Below, piece after piece: positions 9,342 through 18,806 of a stretch of 64,000 bases of DNA. Made by a program: the position numbers and the translations under genes. Position 1 is the first letter of the stretch; every line of letters starts with the position of its first letter. The DNA lies in contig NZ_JMQM01000001.1 in assembly GCF_000733725.1 (NCBI RefSeq), positions 2,418,001-2,482,000 on the forward strand, given 5' to 3'. Under the pieces are notes generated by a model. The model was not told the DNA's origin. It made no database searches and saw nothing but the letters and a program-made list of their open reading frames with translations. This stretch comes from Nitratireductor basaltis (GTDB lineage Bacteria > Pseudomonadota > Alphaproteobacteria > Rhizobiales > Rhizobiaceae).

Positions 9342-10448
9342 ATGGGCGCCTATATTCTCCGCCGCCTCCTCCTCATGATCCCGACCCTGATCGGCATCAT
9401 GACCATATCTTTCATCGTGGTGCAGTTTGCGCCGGGCGGGCCTGTCGAGCAGGTCATCGCGCAAGTGACCGGCCAGGCAGGAGGGGCGGATTCGCGTATT
9501 TCAGGCGGTGGCAGCGACTTTGGTGCCGGACAGGAATTCGAGGCCTCCGGCGGCGGCGGCTCCAGCAAGTATCGTGGGGCGCAGGGGCTTGATCCCGAGT
9601 TCATCGCCTCGCTGGAAAAGCAGTTCGGATTTGACAAGCCAGCTCATGAGCGCTTCTTCATGATGCTGTGGAACTATGCGCGCTTCGATTTCGGCGAGAG
9701 CTATTTCCGCGACATTTCGGTGGTGGACCTGATCCTGGAAAAGATGCCGGTATCGATCTCGCTCGGCCTATGGATCACGCTCATCTCATACCTCATCTCC
9801 ATTCCGCTTGGCATTCGCAAGGCGGTCAAGGACGGCTCGGCATTCGATGTGTGGACGAGTGGCATCGTCATTGTCGCCTATGCCATTCCCGGCTTTCTCT
9901 TTGCCATCCTTTTGATGGTGCTTTTTGCCGGCGGGTCGTTTTTCGACTGGTTCCCGCTGCGCGGCCTGACCTCGGAGAATTGGGAAAGCCTTTCCTGGCC
10001 GGCGCGCATCCTTGACTATTTCTGGCACCTGGCCCTGCCGCTGACGGCCATGGTGCTCTCGGCCTTTGCCACCACGACGCTTCTGACCAAGAACTCGTTC
10101 CTGGACGAAATCCGCAAGCAATATGTCATCACGGCACGCGCCAAGGGTCTGTCGGAAAGCCAGGTGCTTTATGGTCACGTTTTCCGCAATGCGATGCTCA
10201 TCATCATTGCGGGCTTTCCAGGCGCCTTCATCTCGGCCTTCTTCACCGGCTCGCTTCTGATCGAAAGCATCTTCTCGCTTGATGGTCTGGGGCTTCTGGG
10301 CTTCCGCTCGGTGATTGACCGCGACTATCCGGTGGTCTTTGCCAATCTCTACATCTTCTCGCTGATCGGCCTCGTCGTCAGCCTGATTTCCGACCTCACC
10401 TATACGCTGATTGACCCACGCATCGACTTCGACCGGAGGGATGTGTGA
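9342..10448 (+). CDS. yejB: Microcin C / peptide ABC transporter permease YejB
   Basis: Inner-membrane permease of the DppB/OppB type (BPD_transp_1). It starts [20 protein letters not shown], the classic first span. The EAA loop is [22 protein letters not shown] and the C-terminus is [10 protein letters not shown] glycine/serine-rich stretch (about residues 45-80) sits in the first periplasmic loop, as in YejB. The ATG at 9342 has GGAG 10 bp upstream; a TTG two codons earlier is also possible. Its stop overlaps the yejE start (TGATG). Confidence 0.93.
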   Translation: MGAYILRRLLLMIPTLIGIMTISFIVVQFAPGGPVEQVIAQVTGQAGGADSRISGGGSDFGAGQEFEASGGGGSSKYRGAQGLDPEFIASLEKQFGFDKPAHERFFMMLWNYARFDFGESYFRDISVVDLILEKMPVSISLGLWITLISYLISIPLGIRKAVKDGSAFDVWTSGIVIVAYAIPGFLFAILLMVLFAGGSFFDWFPLRGLTSENWESLSWPARILDYFWHLALPLTAMVLSAFATTTLLTKNSFLDEIRKQYVITARAKGLSESQVLYGHVFRNAMLIIIAGFPGAFISAFFTGSLLIESIFSLDGLGLLGFRSVIDRDYPVVFANLYIFSLIGLVVSLISDLTYTLIDPRIDFDRRDV

Positions 10449-11599
10449 TGTCGGAATTTCAAGTCGAGGCAGAAGTCGAAAAGGTTCGCGATCAGGCACA
10501 ACGCGGCTGGCTTTCGCCAATCAACAAGCGCCGCTGGGAAAGCTTCAAGGCAAACCGGCGCGGCTACTGGTCGCTCTGGATCTTCCTTATCCTCTTCGTG
10601 CTGTCGCTTTTCGCGGAATTCATCGCAAACGACAAGCCGGTGCTTGCCTCCTACAAGGGCGAGATCCTCGTTCCCGCACTTGTCGACTATCCGGAAGAGA
10701 AGTTTGGCGGCTTTCTGGCTGTCACCGATTACCGCGACCCCTTCATCCAGGAGGAGATCAAGGCCAATGGCTGGATGATCTGGCCGCCGATCCGCTATTC
10801 CTATCGCACAGTCAATTCGGAGATCCCCGAAGCGGCCCCTGCCAAGCCGTCCTGGCTCTATGACGAGGAAACCCGCTGCCAGCGCTATTCCGAGGGTTTG
10901 GAAGACCAGCGCTGTACGATGGGCAACTGGAACTGGCTCGGCACGGACGACCAGGCACGCGACGTTCTAGCTCGTGTCATCTATGGCTTCCGCATCTCCG
11001 TCCTGTTCGGCCTGATCCTGACGGCCGCCTCTGCCGTCATCGGCGTGACGGCGGGCGCGGTACAGGGCTATTTCGGCGGCTGGACCGATCTTCTCTTCCA
11101 GCGTTTCATCGAAATCTGGTCCTCCATCCCGGTCCTTTACCTCATCCTCATCATTGCTGCCGTCCTGCCGCCAGGTTTCTTCATCCTGCTTGGCATCATG
11201 CTGCTCTTCTCGTGGGTCGCCTTTGTCGGCGTGGTGCGCGCAGAGTTTCTGCGGGCGCGCAATTTCGAATATGTGAGTGCGGCGCGGGCGCTGGGTGTTC
11301 CCAACCGCACCATCATGTTCCGTCATCTCCTGCCCAATGCGATGGTGGCCACACTCACCTTCCTGCCCTTCATCCTGAATGGCTCGATCACCACGCTGAC
11401 CTCTCTCGACTTCCTGGGCTTCGGCCTGCCGCCCGGCTCGCCTTCGCTTGGTGAACTCCTGCGTCAGGGTCAGCGCAACCTGAACGCCCCCTGGCTCGGC
11501 ATCACCGGCTTCCTGAGCCTGTCCATCATGCTCTCGCTGCTGATCTTCATCGGCGAAGCCGTCCGCGACGCCTTCGACCCACGGAAGACGTTCAAATGA
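10448..11599 (+). CDS. yejE: Microcin C / peptide ABC transporter permease YejE
   Basis: Second permease (383 residues) of the DppC/OppC type. The N-terminal cytoplasmic segment ends in SPINKRRWESFKANRRGYWS before the first span, and a large periplasmic loop follows that is typical of YejE. The GTDDQARDVLARVIYGFRIS motif and the EAA loop VSAARALGVPNRTIMFRHLL place it in this family. The C-terminus is FDPRKTFK. It overlaps yejB by one base and yejF by four (ATGA), so translation is probably coupled. Confidence 0.93.
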   Translation: MSEFQVEAEVEKVRDQAQRGWLSPINKRRWESFKANRRGYWSLWIFLILFVLSLFAEFIANDKPVLASYKGEILVPALVDYPEEKFGGFLAVTDYRDPFIQEEIKANGWMIWPPIRYSYRTVNSEIPEAAPAKPSWLYDEETRCQRYSEGLEDQRCTMGNWNWLGTDDQARDVLARVIYGFRISVLFGLILTAASAVIGVTAGAVQGYFGGWTDLLFQRFIEIWSSIPVLYLILIIAAVLPPGFFILLGIMLLFSWVAFVGVVRAEFLRARNFEYVSAARALGVPNRTIMFRHLLPNAMVATLTFLPFILNGSITTLTSLDFLGFGLPPGSPSLGELLRQGQRNLNAPWLGITGFLSLSIMLSLLIFIGEAVRDAFDPRKTFK

Positions 11600-13239
11600 G
11601 TGGTGCCGTGTCAGAAACTCCCCTCCTCTACATTCGCGATCTTTCCGTCGCCTTCACCCAAGGGCCGCAGGAGACCTTGGCGGTGGACCGGGTTTCCTTC
11701 GACATCGCCAAGGGCGAGACAGTGGCGCTCGTGGGCGAATCCGGGTCGGGCAAATCCGTTACCGCGCTGTCGGTCCTGAAGCTTCTGCCCTATCCCGCGG
11801 CGAGCCATCCGACAGGCCGGATCATCTATGGCGGCAAGGACCTGCTTTCCGCTTCGGATGACGAATTGCGAAAGGCGCGCGGCAACGAGATCTCCATGAT
11901 CTTTCAGGAGCCGATGACTTCGCTCAACCCGCTGCACACGATCGAGAAGCAGATCGGTGAGGTATTGAAGCTGCACCGCGGCATGGGAGAGAATGCCGCC
12001 CGTGCGCGCACGCTGGAGCTCATGAACCAGGTCGGCATCCGCGATCCGGAAAAGCGGCTATCCTCCTATCCGCATCAGCTTTCCGGCGGACAGCGCCAGC
12101 GCGTGATGATCGCCATGGCGCTCGCGAACGAGCCTAACCTGCTGATTGCCGACGAGCCGACCACGGCGCTTGATGTAACGGTGCAGGCGCAGATTCTGGA
12201 GCTGCTTGCGCGGCTGCGCAAGGAGAACGGCATGTCCATGCTGTTCATCACCCATGATCTGGGGATCGTGCGCAAGGTTGCCGACCGTGTCTGCGTGATG
12301 ACGGGCGGCAAAATAGTTGAAAGCGGCCCCACGAAGGACATATTCGAGAACCCGCAGCACGCCTATACCCGCCACCTTCTTGCAGCCGAGCCCAAGGGCG
12401 AGCCGCCTGCGCTCGACACCTCCGCCGAGACCGTGATCAAGGGCGATGATGTCAAGGTCTGGTTCCCGGTCAAGAAGGGGTTCCTGCGCCGTACGGTGGA
12501 CCATGTGAAGGGTGTCGATGGCGTCGACATTACCGTGCGCGCCGGGCAGACGCTGGGCGTGGTCGGCGAATCCGGCTCGGGCAAGACAACGCTTGGTCTG
12601 GCGCTGTCGCGCATGATCTCGTCCAAAGGCGAAATCCGCTATCGCGGCGAGAATATCGACACCCGCTCCTTCCGCGAGATGCGGCCCTTGCGGCGCGAGA
12701 TGCAGATCGTCTTTCAGGATCCCTATGGCAGTCTCAGCCCGCGCATGTCGGTGGCCGAGATCATCCAGGAGGGGCTGAAGATCCACGAGCCGGGCCTTTC
12801 CGCCACCGAACGCGACCGGGTGGTGGTGGATGTGCTTCAGGAAGTGGGCCTTAAGCCCGAAACACGCTTCCGCTATCCGCATGAGTTTTCCGGCGGCCAG
12901 CGCCAGCGCATCGCCATTGCCCGCGCCATGGTGCTGAAGCCCCGCTTCGTGATGCTGGACGAGCCGACCTCCGCGCTCGACATGAGCGTGCAGGCGCAGG
13001 TGGTCGATCTTCTGCGCGATCTGCAGAAGAGGCACAATCTGGCCTATCTCTTCATCAGCCACGACCTGAAGGTGGTTAAGGCGCTCGCCAATGAGGTGAT
13101 CGTCATGCGCGCCGGAAAGGTGGTTGAGGCCGGGCCTGCCGAGCAGATCTTCAATCACCCCAAGACCGATTACACCCGCGCCCTGATGGCAGCCGCCTTC
13201 GATATCGAGGCCGTGCCGGGCGGTGTCGTCGCCGACTAG
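11596..13239 (+). CDS. yejF: Double ATP-binding subunit of the peptide ABC transporter
   Basis: Two fused nucleotide-binding domains in one 547-residue chain. The N-terminal domain has Walker [10 protein letters not shown], signature LSGGQRQRV and Walker [13 protein letters not shown]. The C-terminal domain has Walker [10 protein letters not shown], signature FSGGQRQRI and Walker [12 protein letters not shown]. Each has an oligopeptide/dipeptide C-terminal region (HAYTRHLL and KTDYTRALM). It hydrolyses ATP to drive uptake through YejBE and is the last gene of the operon. Confidence 0.95.
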   Translation: MSGAVSETPLLYIRDLSVAFTQGPQETLAVDRVSFDIAKGETVALVGESGSGKSVTALSVLKLLPYPAASHPTGRIIYGGKDLLSASDDELRKARGNEISMIFQEPMTSLNPLHTIEKQIGEVLKLHRGMGENAARARTLELMNQVGIRDPEKRLSSYPHQLSGGQRQRVMIAMALANEPNLLIADEPTTALDVTVQAQILELLARLRKENGMSMLFITHDLGIVRKVADRVCVMTGGKIVESGPTKDIFENPQHAYTRHLLAAEPKGEPPALDTSAETVIKGDDVKVWFPVKKGFLRRTVDHVKGVDGVDITVRAGQTLGVVGESGSGKTTLGLALSRMISSKGEIRYRGENIDTRSFREMRPLRREMQIVFQDPYGSLSPRMSVAEIIQEGLKIHEPGLSATERDRVVVDVLQEVGLKPETRFRYPHEFSGGQRQRIAIARAMVLKPRFVMLDEPTSALDMSVQAQVVDLLRDLQKRHNLAYLFISHDLKVVKALANEVIVMRAGKVVEAGPAEQIFNHPKTDYTRALMAAAFDIEAVPGGVVAD

Positions 13240-13262
13240 CTTTCCAACCAACGAGGCCGATC

Positions 13263-14210
13263 ATGAGCGAAGCCAAGGGCCGCGTGCTCCTCTCCATGAC
13301 CAGCATGCACCCGAAACGCTGGTATGATCTACTGTCAGCGGACCGCGAGGTGGTTCTGGAACCCGATGGCGAGGCGGATCCAAATATCGATTACGCAGTG
13401 GTGTGGAAGCAGCCACATGGCGTTCTCAAGAAGCTGCCGAACCTGAAGGCCATCTTTTCGCTCGGTGCCGGTGTCGATCACATCCTGACCGATCCCGACC
13501 TGCCTGACGTGCCGATCGTGCGCGTGGTGGCCGACAATCTCACCCAATATATGCGCGAATATGTGGCCTGGCGGGTGCTCGATCATCACCGCATGGGTGC
13601 CACTTATCGCAGCCAGCAGCATGAACGCGTCTGGCATGAGCCGCCGCAGCCGCCGGCTGGCGAGGTCAATGTCGGTATCATGGGCCTTGGAGAGCTTGGC
13701 CGCGCGGCTGCGAATGCGCTTCTGGCACTGGGCTTTTCCGTCAATGGCTGGAGCCGGACGCAGAAGCAGGTGGAGGGTGTCGCGACCTTCCACGGGGAGG
13801 ATGGGCTGACGCCCTTTCTTGCGCGCACCGACATTCTCGTCGTGCTCCTGCCGCTCACCCCCGCCACGCGCGGCATCGTGAATTACGATCTGTTGAACCG
13901 GCTGCGCAAGGACGGCCCGCTTGGCGGCCCGGCCCTCATCAATGCCGGTCGCGGCCAGCTTCAAAACGAGGCCGACATCCTGCGCGCGCTGGAGGACGGC
14001 GTTCTGAAGGAAGCAAGCCTGGACGTCTTCGAGGCCGAGCCGCTTGATCCCCAAAGCCCCCTCTGGTCACATCCGCGCGTCTTCATCACCCCCCACGCCG
14101 CCGCCAGTTCCGACCCCGCCCATCTTGCGCCTCTGATGCTGGAGCAGATGGACGCCTTCGAGCGTGGCGAACCGCTGCGGAACCTGGTTGACCGCGAGGC
14201 GGGGTATTAG
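13263..14210 (+). CDS. ghrA: Glyoxylate/hydroxypyruvate reductase A-like D-2-hydroxyacid dehydrogenase
   Basis: NAD(P)H-dependent reduction of glyoxylate or hydroxypyruvate. The 315-residue protein has the short GhrA-type substrate domain (FSLGAGVDHIL), a Rossmann motif GIMGLGELGRAAA, the substrate-binding arginine in LINAGRGQLQNE, the catalytic Glu in DVFEAEPL, and the catalytic His in FITPHAAASS. It lies 23 bp after yejF on the same strand and may be read through from the transporter operon. It is the last conserved gene before the repeat cluster and AT-rich insert. Confidence 0.88.
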   Translation: MSEAKGRVLLSMTSMHPKRWYDLLSADREVVLEPDGEADPNIDYAVVWKQPHGVLKKLPNLKAIFSLGAGVDHILTDPDLPDVPIVRVVADNLTQYMREYVAWRVLDHHRMGATYRSQQHERVWHEPPQPPAGEVNVGIMGLGELGRAAANALLALGFSVNGWSRTQKQVEGVATFHGEDGLTPFLARTDILVVLLPLTPATRGIVNYDLLNRLRKDGPLGGPALINAGRGQLQNEADILRALEDGVLKEASLDVFEAEPLDPQSPLWSHPRVFITPHAAASSDPAHLAPLMLEQMDAFERGEPLRNLVDREAGY

Positions 14211-14263
14211 GGGAGTCGGTAGTGGGTACTGGGTGGTGAATAGGGAATCGTGGCGCCACCTCT

Positions 14264-14429
14264 CCGTCATTCCGGCCGAGCGCAGCGAGAGCGGGAATTG
14301 TTGGGTTAGCGCGGCCGGTTTTCGCAGAAGGGGCCGTCGGCGCTGGCCGGCGGGGCGCGAGGGCCGGGCCGTGCTCTGCGGTCGTCTGCCAATGGGTCCC
14401 GGATAGCCTAGCGGCTTCCGGGATGACGG
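14264..14429. repeat. Palindromic intergenic repeat element, type 1
   Basis: The ends are inverted copies: CCGTCATTCCGG on the left and CCGGGATGACGG on the right (11 of 12 positions match). Inside are GCGCAGCGAGAGCGGGAA near the left end and GGGTCCCGGATAGCCTAGCG near the right. From memory, elements with this 'CGTCATtCCGG ... CCGGGATGACG' architecture are common between genes in Rhizobiales; copy number was not tested. No coding capacity is supported. Confidence 0.7.
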
Positions 14430-14467
14430 TGATGGTTGTCAGGGAGTGGATATGCCGCGCCCCTTCG

Positions 14468-14617
14468 CACCCCCCTCTGTCCTGCCGGACATCTCCCCCT
14501 CAAGGGGGGAGATTGGCTGGCATGATGTCTCGCCCGGCTATCAGAAGATGCGGCGGCATACCCGCATTCCAATCTCCCCCCTTGAGGGGGAGATGCCTGG
14601 CAAGGCAGAGGGGGGTG
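14468..14617. repeat. Palindromic intergenic repeat element, type 2, copy A
   Basis: A 150-bp element with inverted arms of about 48 bp (14468-14516 and 14569-14617). Each arm contains an internal CCCCCTCAAGGGGG palindrome. The left arm is identical over 49 bp to 50077-50125 in the phn locus, so this is a dispersed repeat and not a local inverted repeat. The 52-bp centre is unrelated between the copies. Confidence 0.88.
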
Positions 14618-14703
14618 TTCCTGGCACCGCACTCTCAACAACCCACACCCAATCATCACCACGCCCGCGAAACCGCGTCTGGTTATTGTCAAAGAACCGG
14701 GAA

Positions 14704-15020
14704 GACGGGCGGCCACAGTGACGCCAGTCTGAATTTTGTATGTGCGACCCTGAGGCCGCCCGTCCGGCCGCTGTCCCACCGTCGGTCGGTCACTCCGGCA
14801 CCGCCCGCTGATCCCGGCTGCACCTTCTTCAGGTGGTCTTTGCCAGGCAGGCGTTGCCTTCGCGGCTTCTCCGCAGCTTTCGCATCGTCTGTCACCCGAT
14901 GCTACCGGCCGCCGACCTGTCGCGGGCCCTCACATGCTTCGGGTACCGAACCCGAAGGGGAGGCTGCCGCCGCCCTCCCCGACTGCCCGGTGCGCATCCG
15001 GGTTCCCGCGAGGGCGATAG
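14704..15020 (-). other. Unassigned GC-rich, hairpin-rich segment (possible structured RNA)
   Basis: No convincing gene is present. Read on the minus strand, the segment folds into a series of strong hairpins: GGGGAGG/CCTCCCC (about 14959-14982), CTTCGGGT/ACCCGAAG (about 14937-14957), GCATCG/CGATGC (about 14881-14902) and ACCTGAAGAAGGT (about 14822-14834). An 11-bp inverted repeat, GACGGGCGGCC / GGCCGCCCGTC, lies at 14704-14714 and 14754-14764. I searched for RNase P, tmRNA and SRP core motifs and found none. A GTG-started frame of about 68 codons on the minus strand (from 14895) has no family resemblance. It may be a non-coding RNA, a further repeat element, or a gene remnant. Confidence 0.35.
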
Positions 15021-15061
15021 CTGGAGTGTAGTGCGGGTGGCGATGGTGGGGATGGAATGAG

Positions 15062-15089
15062 TGAATAGTGAGTAGTGAATAGCGAATAG
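15062..15089. repeat. Short heptamer tandem repeat
   Basis: Four consecutive 7-bp units: TGAATAG, TGAGTAG, TGAATAG, CGAATAG. A single TGAATAG also occurs at 14237, just after ghrA. No genes lie in this stretch, and the rest of 15090-15263 shows nothing recognisable. Confidence 0.8.
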
Positions 15090-15263
15090 GGAGGACCTTC
15101 ATCAGCGCCGTCATTTCATGGTTTGGCCATGGGTTTCAGGGCTTTGCGGGGATGAAGGGTGGTGGAGGGGGAGATGGAGTGCGTGCTGGGGCGGTCGGGA
15201 TTTATCCTTGCTGTTCCGGCATGGATCCTTGGGTCGGGACGACACTTAAGTCACTCAACAATA

Positions 15264-16514
15264 TCAAACTGGAACGCTAGTTATTTTTTGGAAAAGTATT
15301 CCAATACCTATTATACATAGCAGACTTATGGTCATTCCTACTACAAACATAACAGCTGAAGCTTTCTTTTCCTGAAAAGCCAAGCTGAGACGCACCAGTG
15401 ATGCCTGAAAATCCTCTCGTTCAGGTATACTAATGTTTGCCATTATCTGTATAACCAGTGACACAAACCCCAAAATAGCCAAGGAGATCAGCAAATCATT
15501 CTGCACAGCACTGATAACTGCCTTAGCCCACAGCCAATCCTCAGACGGACTCACACCATCTCGAAATAAGCCGAAATATAAAAATAGTAATGCAAGTACT
15601 TTTTGGGAATATCCTGCGAAGCTTTCTAATTTTTTTCTTACTGAATTTTCTTCTTTTATTTCTACGATCGGCAACGCCGCCTCAAGCGATTTTCTTGTGG
15701 TGGGGATCGCGAAATAAACGTCTTTCCTCTGTTGCTCATCGAGCAAGTGCTTCCTAAAAGCCTCTAGATAGCTCAGAACGCCGATCGCTTTTCTAATCGA
15801 CCTAACTGTATTTTGGCGACGCAAGGCTATCACCTTCCTCGCCAATGCATAATTTACTTCGCGTTTCCAATCTTCGCGATCTCTGTATACGTCTATTATG
15901 GTATCAGTTGTTGGTGAATGGAACTTATGAGTATGAAAAAGATCTCGTAGGAAAAAATATCCTTGCGAGGCCAGTATATGATCTATGTCTTCACCATTTT
16001 TGGTTGCATAAAATTCATTTTTTACATTCTCAACACCAATACTGACTTCGCCTGTTCTTTTTAAGGTAAAGTTTAGAGTTAGTATCGAATAACGCTGAAA
16101 GACTAGGGAAAAATGCTCTCGTAGAGCAGGCCAAGGTGCGTCAGCATCAAATGTCTCCATCTTCTCGCGAAGCCATTTCTTGACCACCTTTCGGTGAGCA
16201 CGATCAAAAACTGCAATACTCCCACGCATCTCATCTTCTTCCGCCAACCTCTCCATCAGGCAGAAAAAGTAGAAATCACCCTCCTTCTGGAGGACGTACC
16301 TGTCGAACATCGATTTTAGGTACGTGCACCTACTGATAAGAGGGATAGTCGTGTCAGATAGATTGCGCTTCTGAAATCCTGCAAAATTCCGGCCACCTGA
16401 GCGGAGATGCGATTTGTAAACTACACGAGACGGGAAGGACGAGATACCAGATAAGGAAAAAGATAGCCGACCTATTACATTCGGTATCCACCCTTTGAAT
16501 TGAGTACACATCAA
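15264..16514 (-). CDS. Hypothetical protein with C-terminal membrane spans (AT-rich cassette, second gene)
   Basis: Not recognised as any family. The 416-residue protein has a long, charged, soluble N-terminal part (about 1-315) rich in aromatic residues, with a His-rich patch (RDLFHTHKFHSP). Three likely membrane helices follow: KVLALLFLYFGLF, DLLISLAILGFVSLVIQIMA, and MFVVGMTISLLCIIGIGILF close to the C-terminus. No nuclease, NTPase or protease motif is visible. The DNA is far richer in A and T than its neighbours and the codon use differs, which suggests horizontal acquisition. Its start overlaps the stop of the upstream small gene by four bases (ATGA), so the two are an operon. Confidence 0.7.
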   Translation of the reverse strand: MMCTQFKGWIPNVIGRLSFSLSGISSFPSRVVYKSHLRSGGRNFAGFQKRNLSDTTIPLISRCTYLKSMFDRYVLQKEGDFYFFCLMERLAEEDEMRGSIAVFDRAHRKVVKKWLREKMETFDADAPWPALREHFSLVFQRYSILTLNFTLKRTGEVSIGVENVKNEFYATKNGEDIDHILASQGYFFLRDLFHTHKFHSPTTDTIIDVYRDREDWKREVNYALARKVIALRRQNTVRSIRKAIGVLSYLEAFRKHLLDEQQRKDVYFAIPTTRKSLEAALPIVEIKEENSVRKKLESFAGYSQKVLALLFLYFGLFRDGVSPSEDWLWAKAVISAVQNDLLISLAILGFVSLVIQIMANISIPEREDFQASLVRLSLAFQEKKASAVMFVVGMTISLLCIIGIGILFQKITSVPV

Positions 16515-16801
16515 AGAAGCGGTTCGATTAACTCGTCAGAAACGCGGCCTTGAGGCAGAAGTTTCCCCGTGCGCCGATCAATGGCGATACCTGCAGCTAC
16601 TGCATAGTCGCGCTTGCCGCTCCTATATGCATTCACGTCGCCTTTTGCGATAGCACGAAACGAACTGCCGGAATGCGACCTTGCCGCGAGAACGTCATCT
16701 TTCTTGGCCACGCCTAGAAGAATCGACACTCGTACCAGCAACAGCCCAAATATTAGTCCAATCATACAAGTGACCAGACCAGCTAACGCAGCCAGTGTCA
16801 T
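16511..16801 (-). CDS. Small hypothetical membrane protein (AT-rich cassette, first gene)
   Basis: A 96-residue protein of unknown family. Residues 3-32 form a hydrophobic N-terminal segment (LAALAGLVTCMIGLIFGLLL and onward), followed by a polar region SHSGSSFRAIAKGDVNAYRS and a C-terminal part with AAGIAIDRRTGKLLPQG. The ATG at 16801 is preceded by a strong GGAGG about 6 bp upstream. It is translationally coupled to the 416-residue membrane protein gene. Together they may form a two-component membrane complex; function unknown. Confidence 0.65.
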   Translation of the reverse strand: MTLAALAGLVTCMIGLIFGLLLVRVSILLGVAKKDDVLAARSHSGSSFRAIAKGDVNAYRSGKRDYAVAAGIAIDRRTGKLLPQGRVSDELIEPLL

Positions 16802-16831
16802 GCCAACCTCCGTTACCCCACCTGATTCGGC

Positions 16832-16862
16832 ATCATATCACTCATGTCAACAACAATTTCAA
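16832..16862 (-). promoter_or_regulatory. Candidate promoter of the AT-rich two-gene cassette
   Basis: On the minus strand a TTGAAA (16862-16857) and a TATGAT (16837-16832) are separated by 19 bp. They lie about 35 bp upstream of the small gene and its GGAGG. The spacer is longer than ideal, so this is tentative. Confidence 0.35.
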
Positions 16863-16914
16863 CTGCTGGTGGTTCCTTTTTTGTTAACAATCAAGCACAG
16901 CGTTTTTTTACCCC

Positions 16915-18723
16915 TCAATCGCCCATCTTGAGCGCCTGGATGAAGGCTTCCTGCGGGATCTCCACCTTGCCGAACTGGCGCATGCGCTTTTTGCCTTCTT
17001 TCTGCTTTTCGAGCAGCTTGCGCTTGCGGGTGACGTCGCCGCCGTAGCACTTGGCGGTCACGTCCTTGCGCAGGGCGGAAATGGTTTCGCGGGCTATGAC
17101 CTTGCCGCCGATAGCGGCCTGGATGGGGATCTTGAAGAGGTGCTGAGGGATGAGTTCCTTCAGCTTTTCGCAAAGCGTTCTGCCGCGGCGGTCGGCCTGT
17201 GAGCGGTGAACGAGCATGGAGAGCGCGTCGACCGGCTCGGCATTGACGAGGATCGACATCTTGACCAGATCACCCTCGCGATAGTCGGTGATCTGGTAGT
17301 CGAAGCTGGCATAGCCGCGCGAGATGGACTTTAGCTTGTCGTAGAAGTCGAAGACGACTTCGTTCAACGGCAGGTCGTAGACCAGCATGGCGCGCGAGCC
17401 GGCATAGGAAAGATCGGCCTGGATGCCACGGCGCTCCTGACAAAGCTTGAGGATGGCGCCCAGATGCTCGTCGGGCGTGAGGATGGTGGCGCGTATCCAC
17501 GGCTCCTCGATCGAGGCGATCTTCATCACATCGGGCATGTCTGCCGGATTGTGCAGCTCGATCTGCTCGCCGCTGGTCAGGTTCATCTTGTAGACGACCG
17601 ACGGCGCGGTTGCGATCAGGTCGAGATCGAATTCGCGCGAGAGGCGCTCCTGGATGATCTCCAGATGCAGAAGGCCCAGGAAGCCGCAGCGGAAGCCGAA
17701 GCCGAGGGCGGCGGAGGTTTCCATCTCATAGGAGAAGGAGGCATCGTTGAGGCGCAGCTTGCCGACCGCGGCGCGCAGATCCTCGAAATCATCCGCATTG
17801 ACGGGGAAGAGGCCACAGAACACCACCGGCTGGGCGGGCTTGAAGCCCGGCAGCGCATATGCGGTGGGGCGCTTGTCCTCGGTGATGGTGTCGCCGACGC
17901 GGGTGTCGGCCACTTCCTTGATGGAAGCGGTGATGAAGCCGATCTCGCCGGGGCCGAGGCTTTCGACCATGACCATCTTGGGCGTGATGACGCCGACGCG
18001 GTCGACCTGATATTTGGCGCCGGTGCCCATCATGCGGATGGTCTGGCCCTTTTTCAGCTCGCCATCAATGATGCGAACCAGAACGATGACGCCGAGATAG
18101 GCGTCGTACCAGCTGTCGACCAGCATGGCCTTCAGGGGCTCGGCACTTTCGCCTTCCTTCGGCGCGGGCAGGCGCGTGACGATGGCTTCCAGCACATCCT
18201 CGATGCCCAGACCGGTCTTGGCGGAAATCATCAGCGCGTCGGAGGCATCGAGGCCGATAACATCCTCGATCTGTTCGCGGATGCGGTCGGGCTCGGCTGC
18301 CGGCAGGTCAACCTTGTTCAGGACGGGCACGATCTCATGATCGTTGTCGAGCGCCTGATAGACATTGGCGAGCGTCTGCGCCTCCACGCCTTGGCTGGCG
18401 TCGACGACGAGCAGCGAGCCTTCGCAGGCGGCCAGCGAACGCGAGACTTCATAGGCGAAGTCGACATGGCCGGGCGTATCGATGAGGTTCAGCACATAGT
18501 GCTCGCCATCCTTCGCATCATATTCAAGGCGCACCGTGTTGGCCTTGATGGTGATGCCGCGCTCGCGCTCGATATCCATCGCGTCGAGGATCTGGTCCTT
18601 CATCTCGCGGTCTTCAAGAGACCCGGTCATCTGGATCAGACGGTCGGCGAGCGTGGACTTTCCATGGTCGATATGGGCGACGATGGAGAAGTTGCGGATG
18701 CGGGAAAGAGGCGTCTTTGTCAT
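16915..18723 (-). CDS. lepA: Elongation factor 4 (back-translocating GTPase LepA)
   Basis: Ribosome-associated GTPase of the EF-G superfamily acting in the cytoplasm. The 602-residue chain has the G1 motif AHIDHGKST, the switch region [13 protein letters not shown]3 DTPGHVDF and G4 [11 protein letters not shown]. Domains III and V are followed by the LepA-specific C-terminal domain ([26 protein letters not shown]...[15 protein letters not shown]), which separates it from EF-G and TypA. Length and ends are normal. It lies between cydB and the AT-rich cassette, all on the minus strand. Confidence 0.97.
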   Translation of the reverse strand: MTKTPLSRIRNFSIVAHIDHGKSTLADRLIQMTGSLEDREMKDQILDAMDIERERGITIKANTVRLEYDAKDGEHYVLNLIDTPGHVDFAYEVSRSLAACEGSLLVVDASQGVEAQTLANVYQALDNDHEIVPVLNKVDLPAAEPDRIREQIEDVIGLDASDALMISAKTGLGIEDVLEAIVTRLPAPKEGESAEPLKAMLVDSWYDAYLGVIVLVRIIDGELKKGQTIRMMGTGAKYQVDRVGVITPKMVMVESLGPGEIGFITASIKEVADTRVGDTITEDKRPTAYALPGFKPAQPVVFCGLFPVNADDFEDLRAAVGKLRLNDASFSYEMETSAALGFGFRCGFLGLLHLEIIQERLSREFDLDLIATAPSVVYKMNLTSGEQIELHNPADMPDVMKIASIEEPWIRATILTPDEHLGAILKLCQERRGIQADLSYAGSRAMLVYDLPLNEVVFDFYDKLKSISRGYASFDYQITDYREGDLVKMSILVNAEPVDALSMLVHRSQADRRGRTLCEKLKELIPQHLFKIPIQAAIGGKVIARETISALRKDVTAKCYGGDVTRKRKLLEKQKEGKKRMRQFGKVEIPQEAFIQALKMGD

Positions 18724-18806
18724 GTCCGCGCGTATAGAGCATTTATACGGGCGTTGGGAAGGCTCAAACGCGTTGAGCCCTGCCCGATTTTTACCGGCAC
18801 TTAACC

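Noticed and set aside
14704-15020. RNase P RNA, tmRNA or 6S RNA
   Set aside because: The invariant RNase P core (GAGGAAAGTCCGG), the tmRNA tag codons and TpsiC arm were not found on either strand. I cannot judge 6S by eye, so the segment is left unassigned.
14423-15031. 202-codon frame on the plus strand in the repeat region
   Set aside because: It runs through the type 2 element arms and the hairpin-rich segment, and the composition (Pro/Arg/Ser) is that of random GC-rich sequence.
17464-18804. 446-codon frame opposite lepA
   Set aside because: It is the complement of a highly conserved GTPase gene; long antisense frames are common at this GC content.
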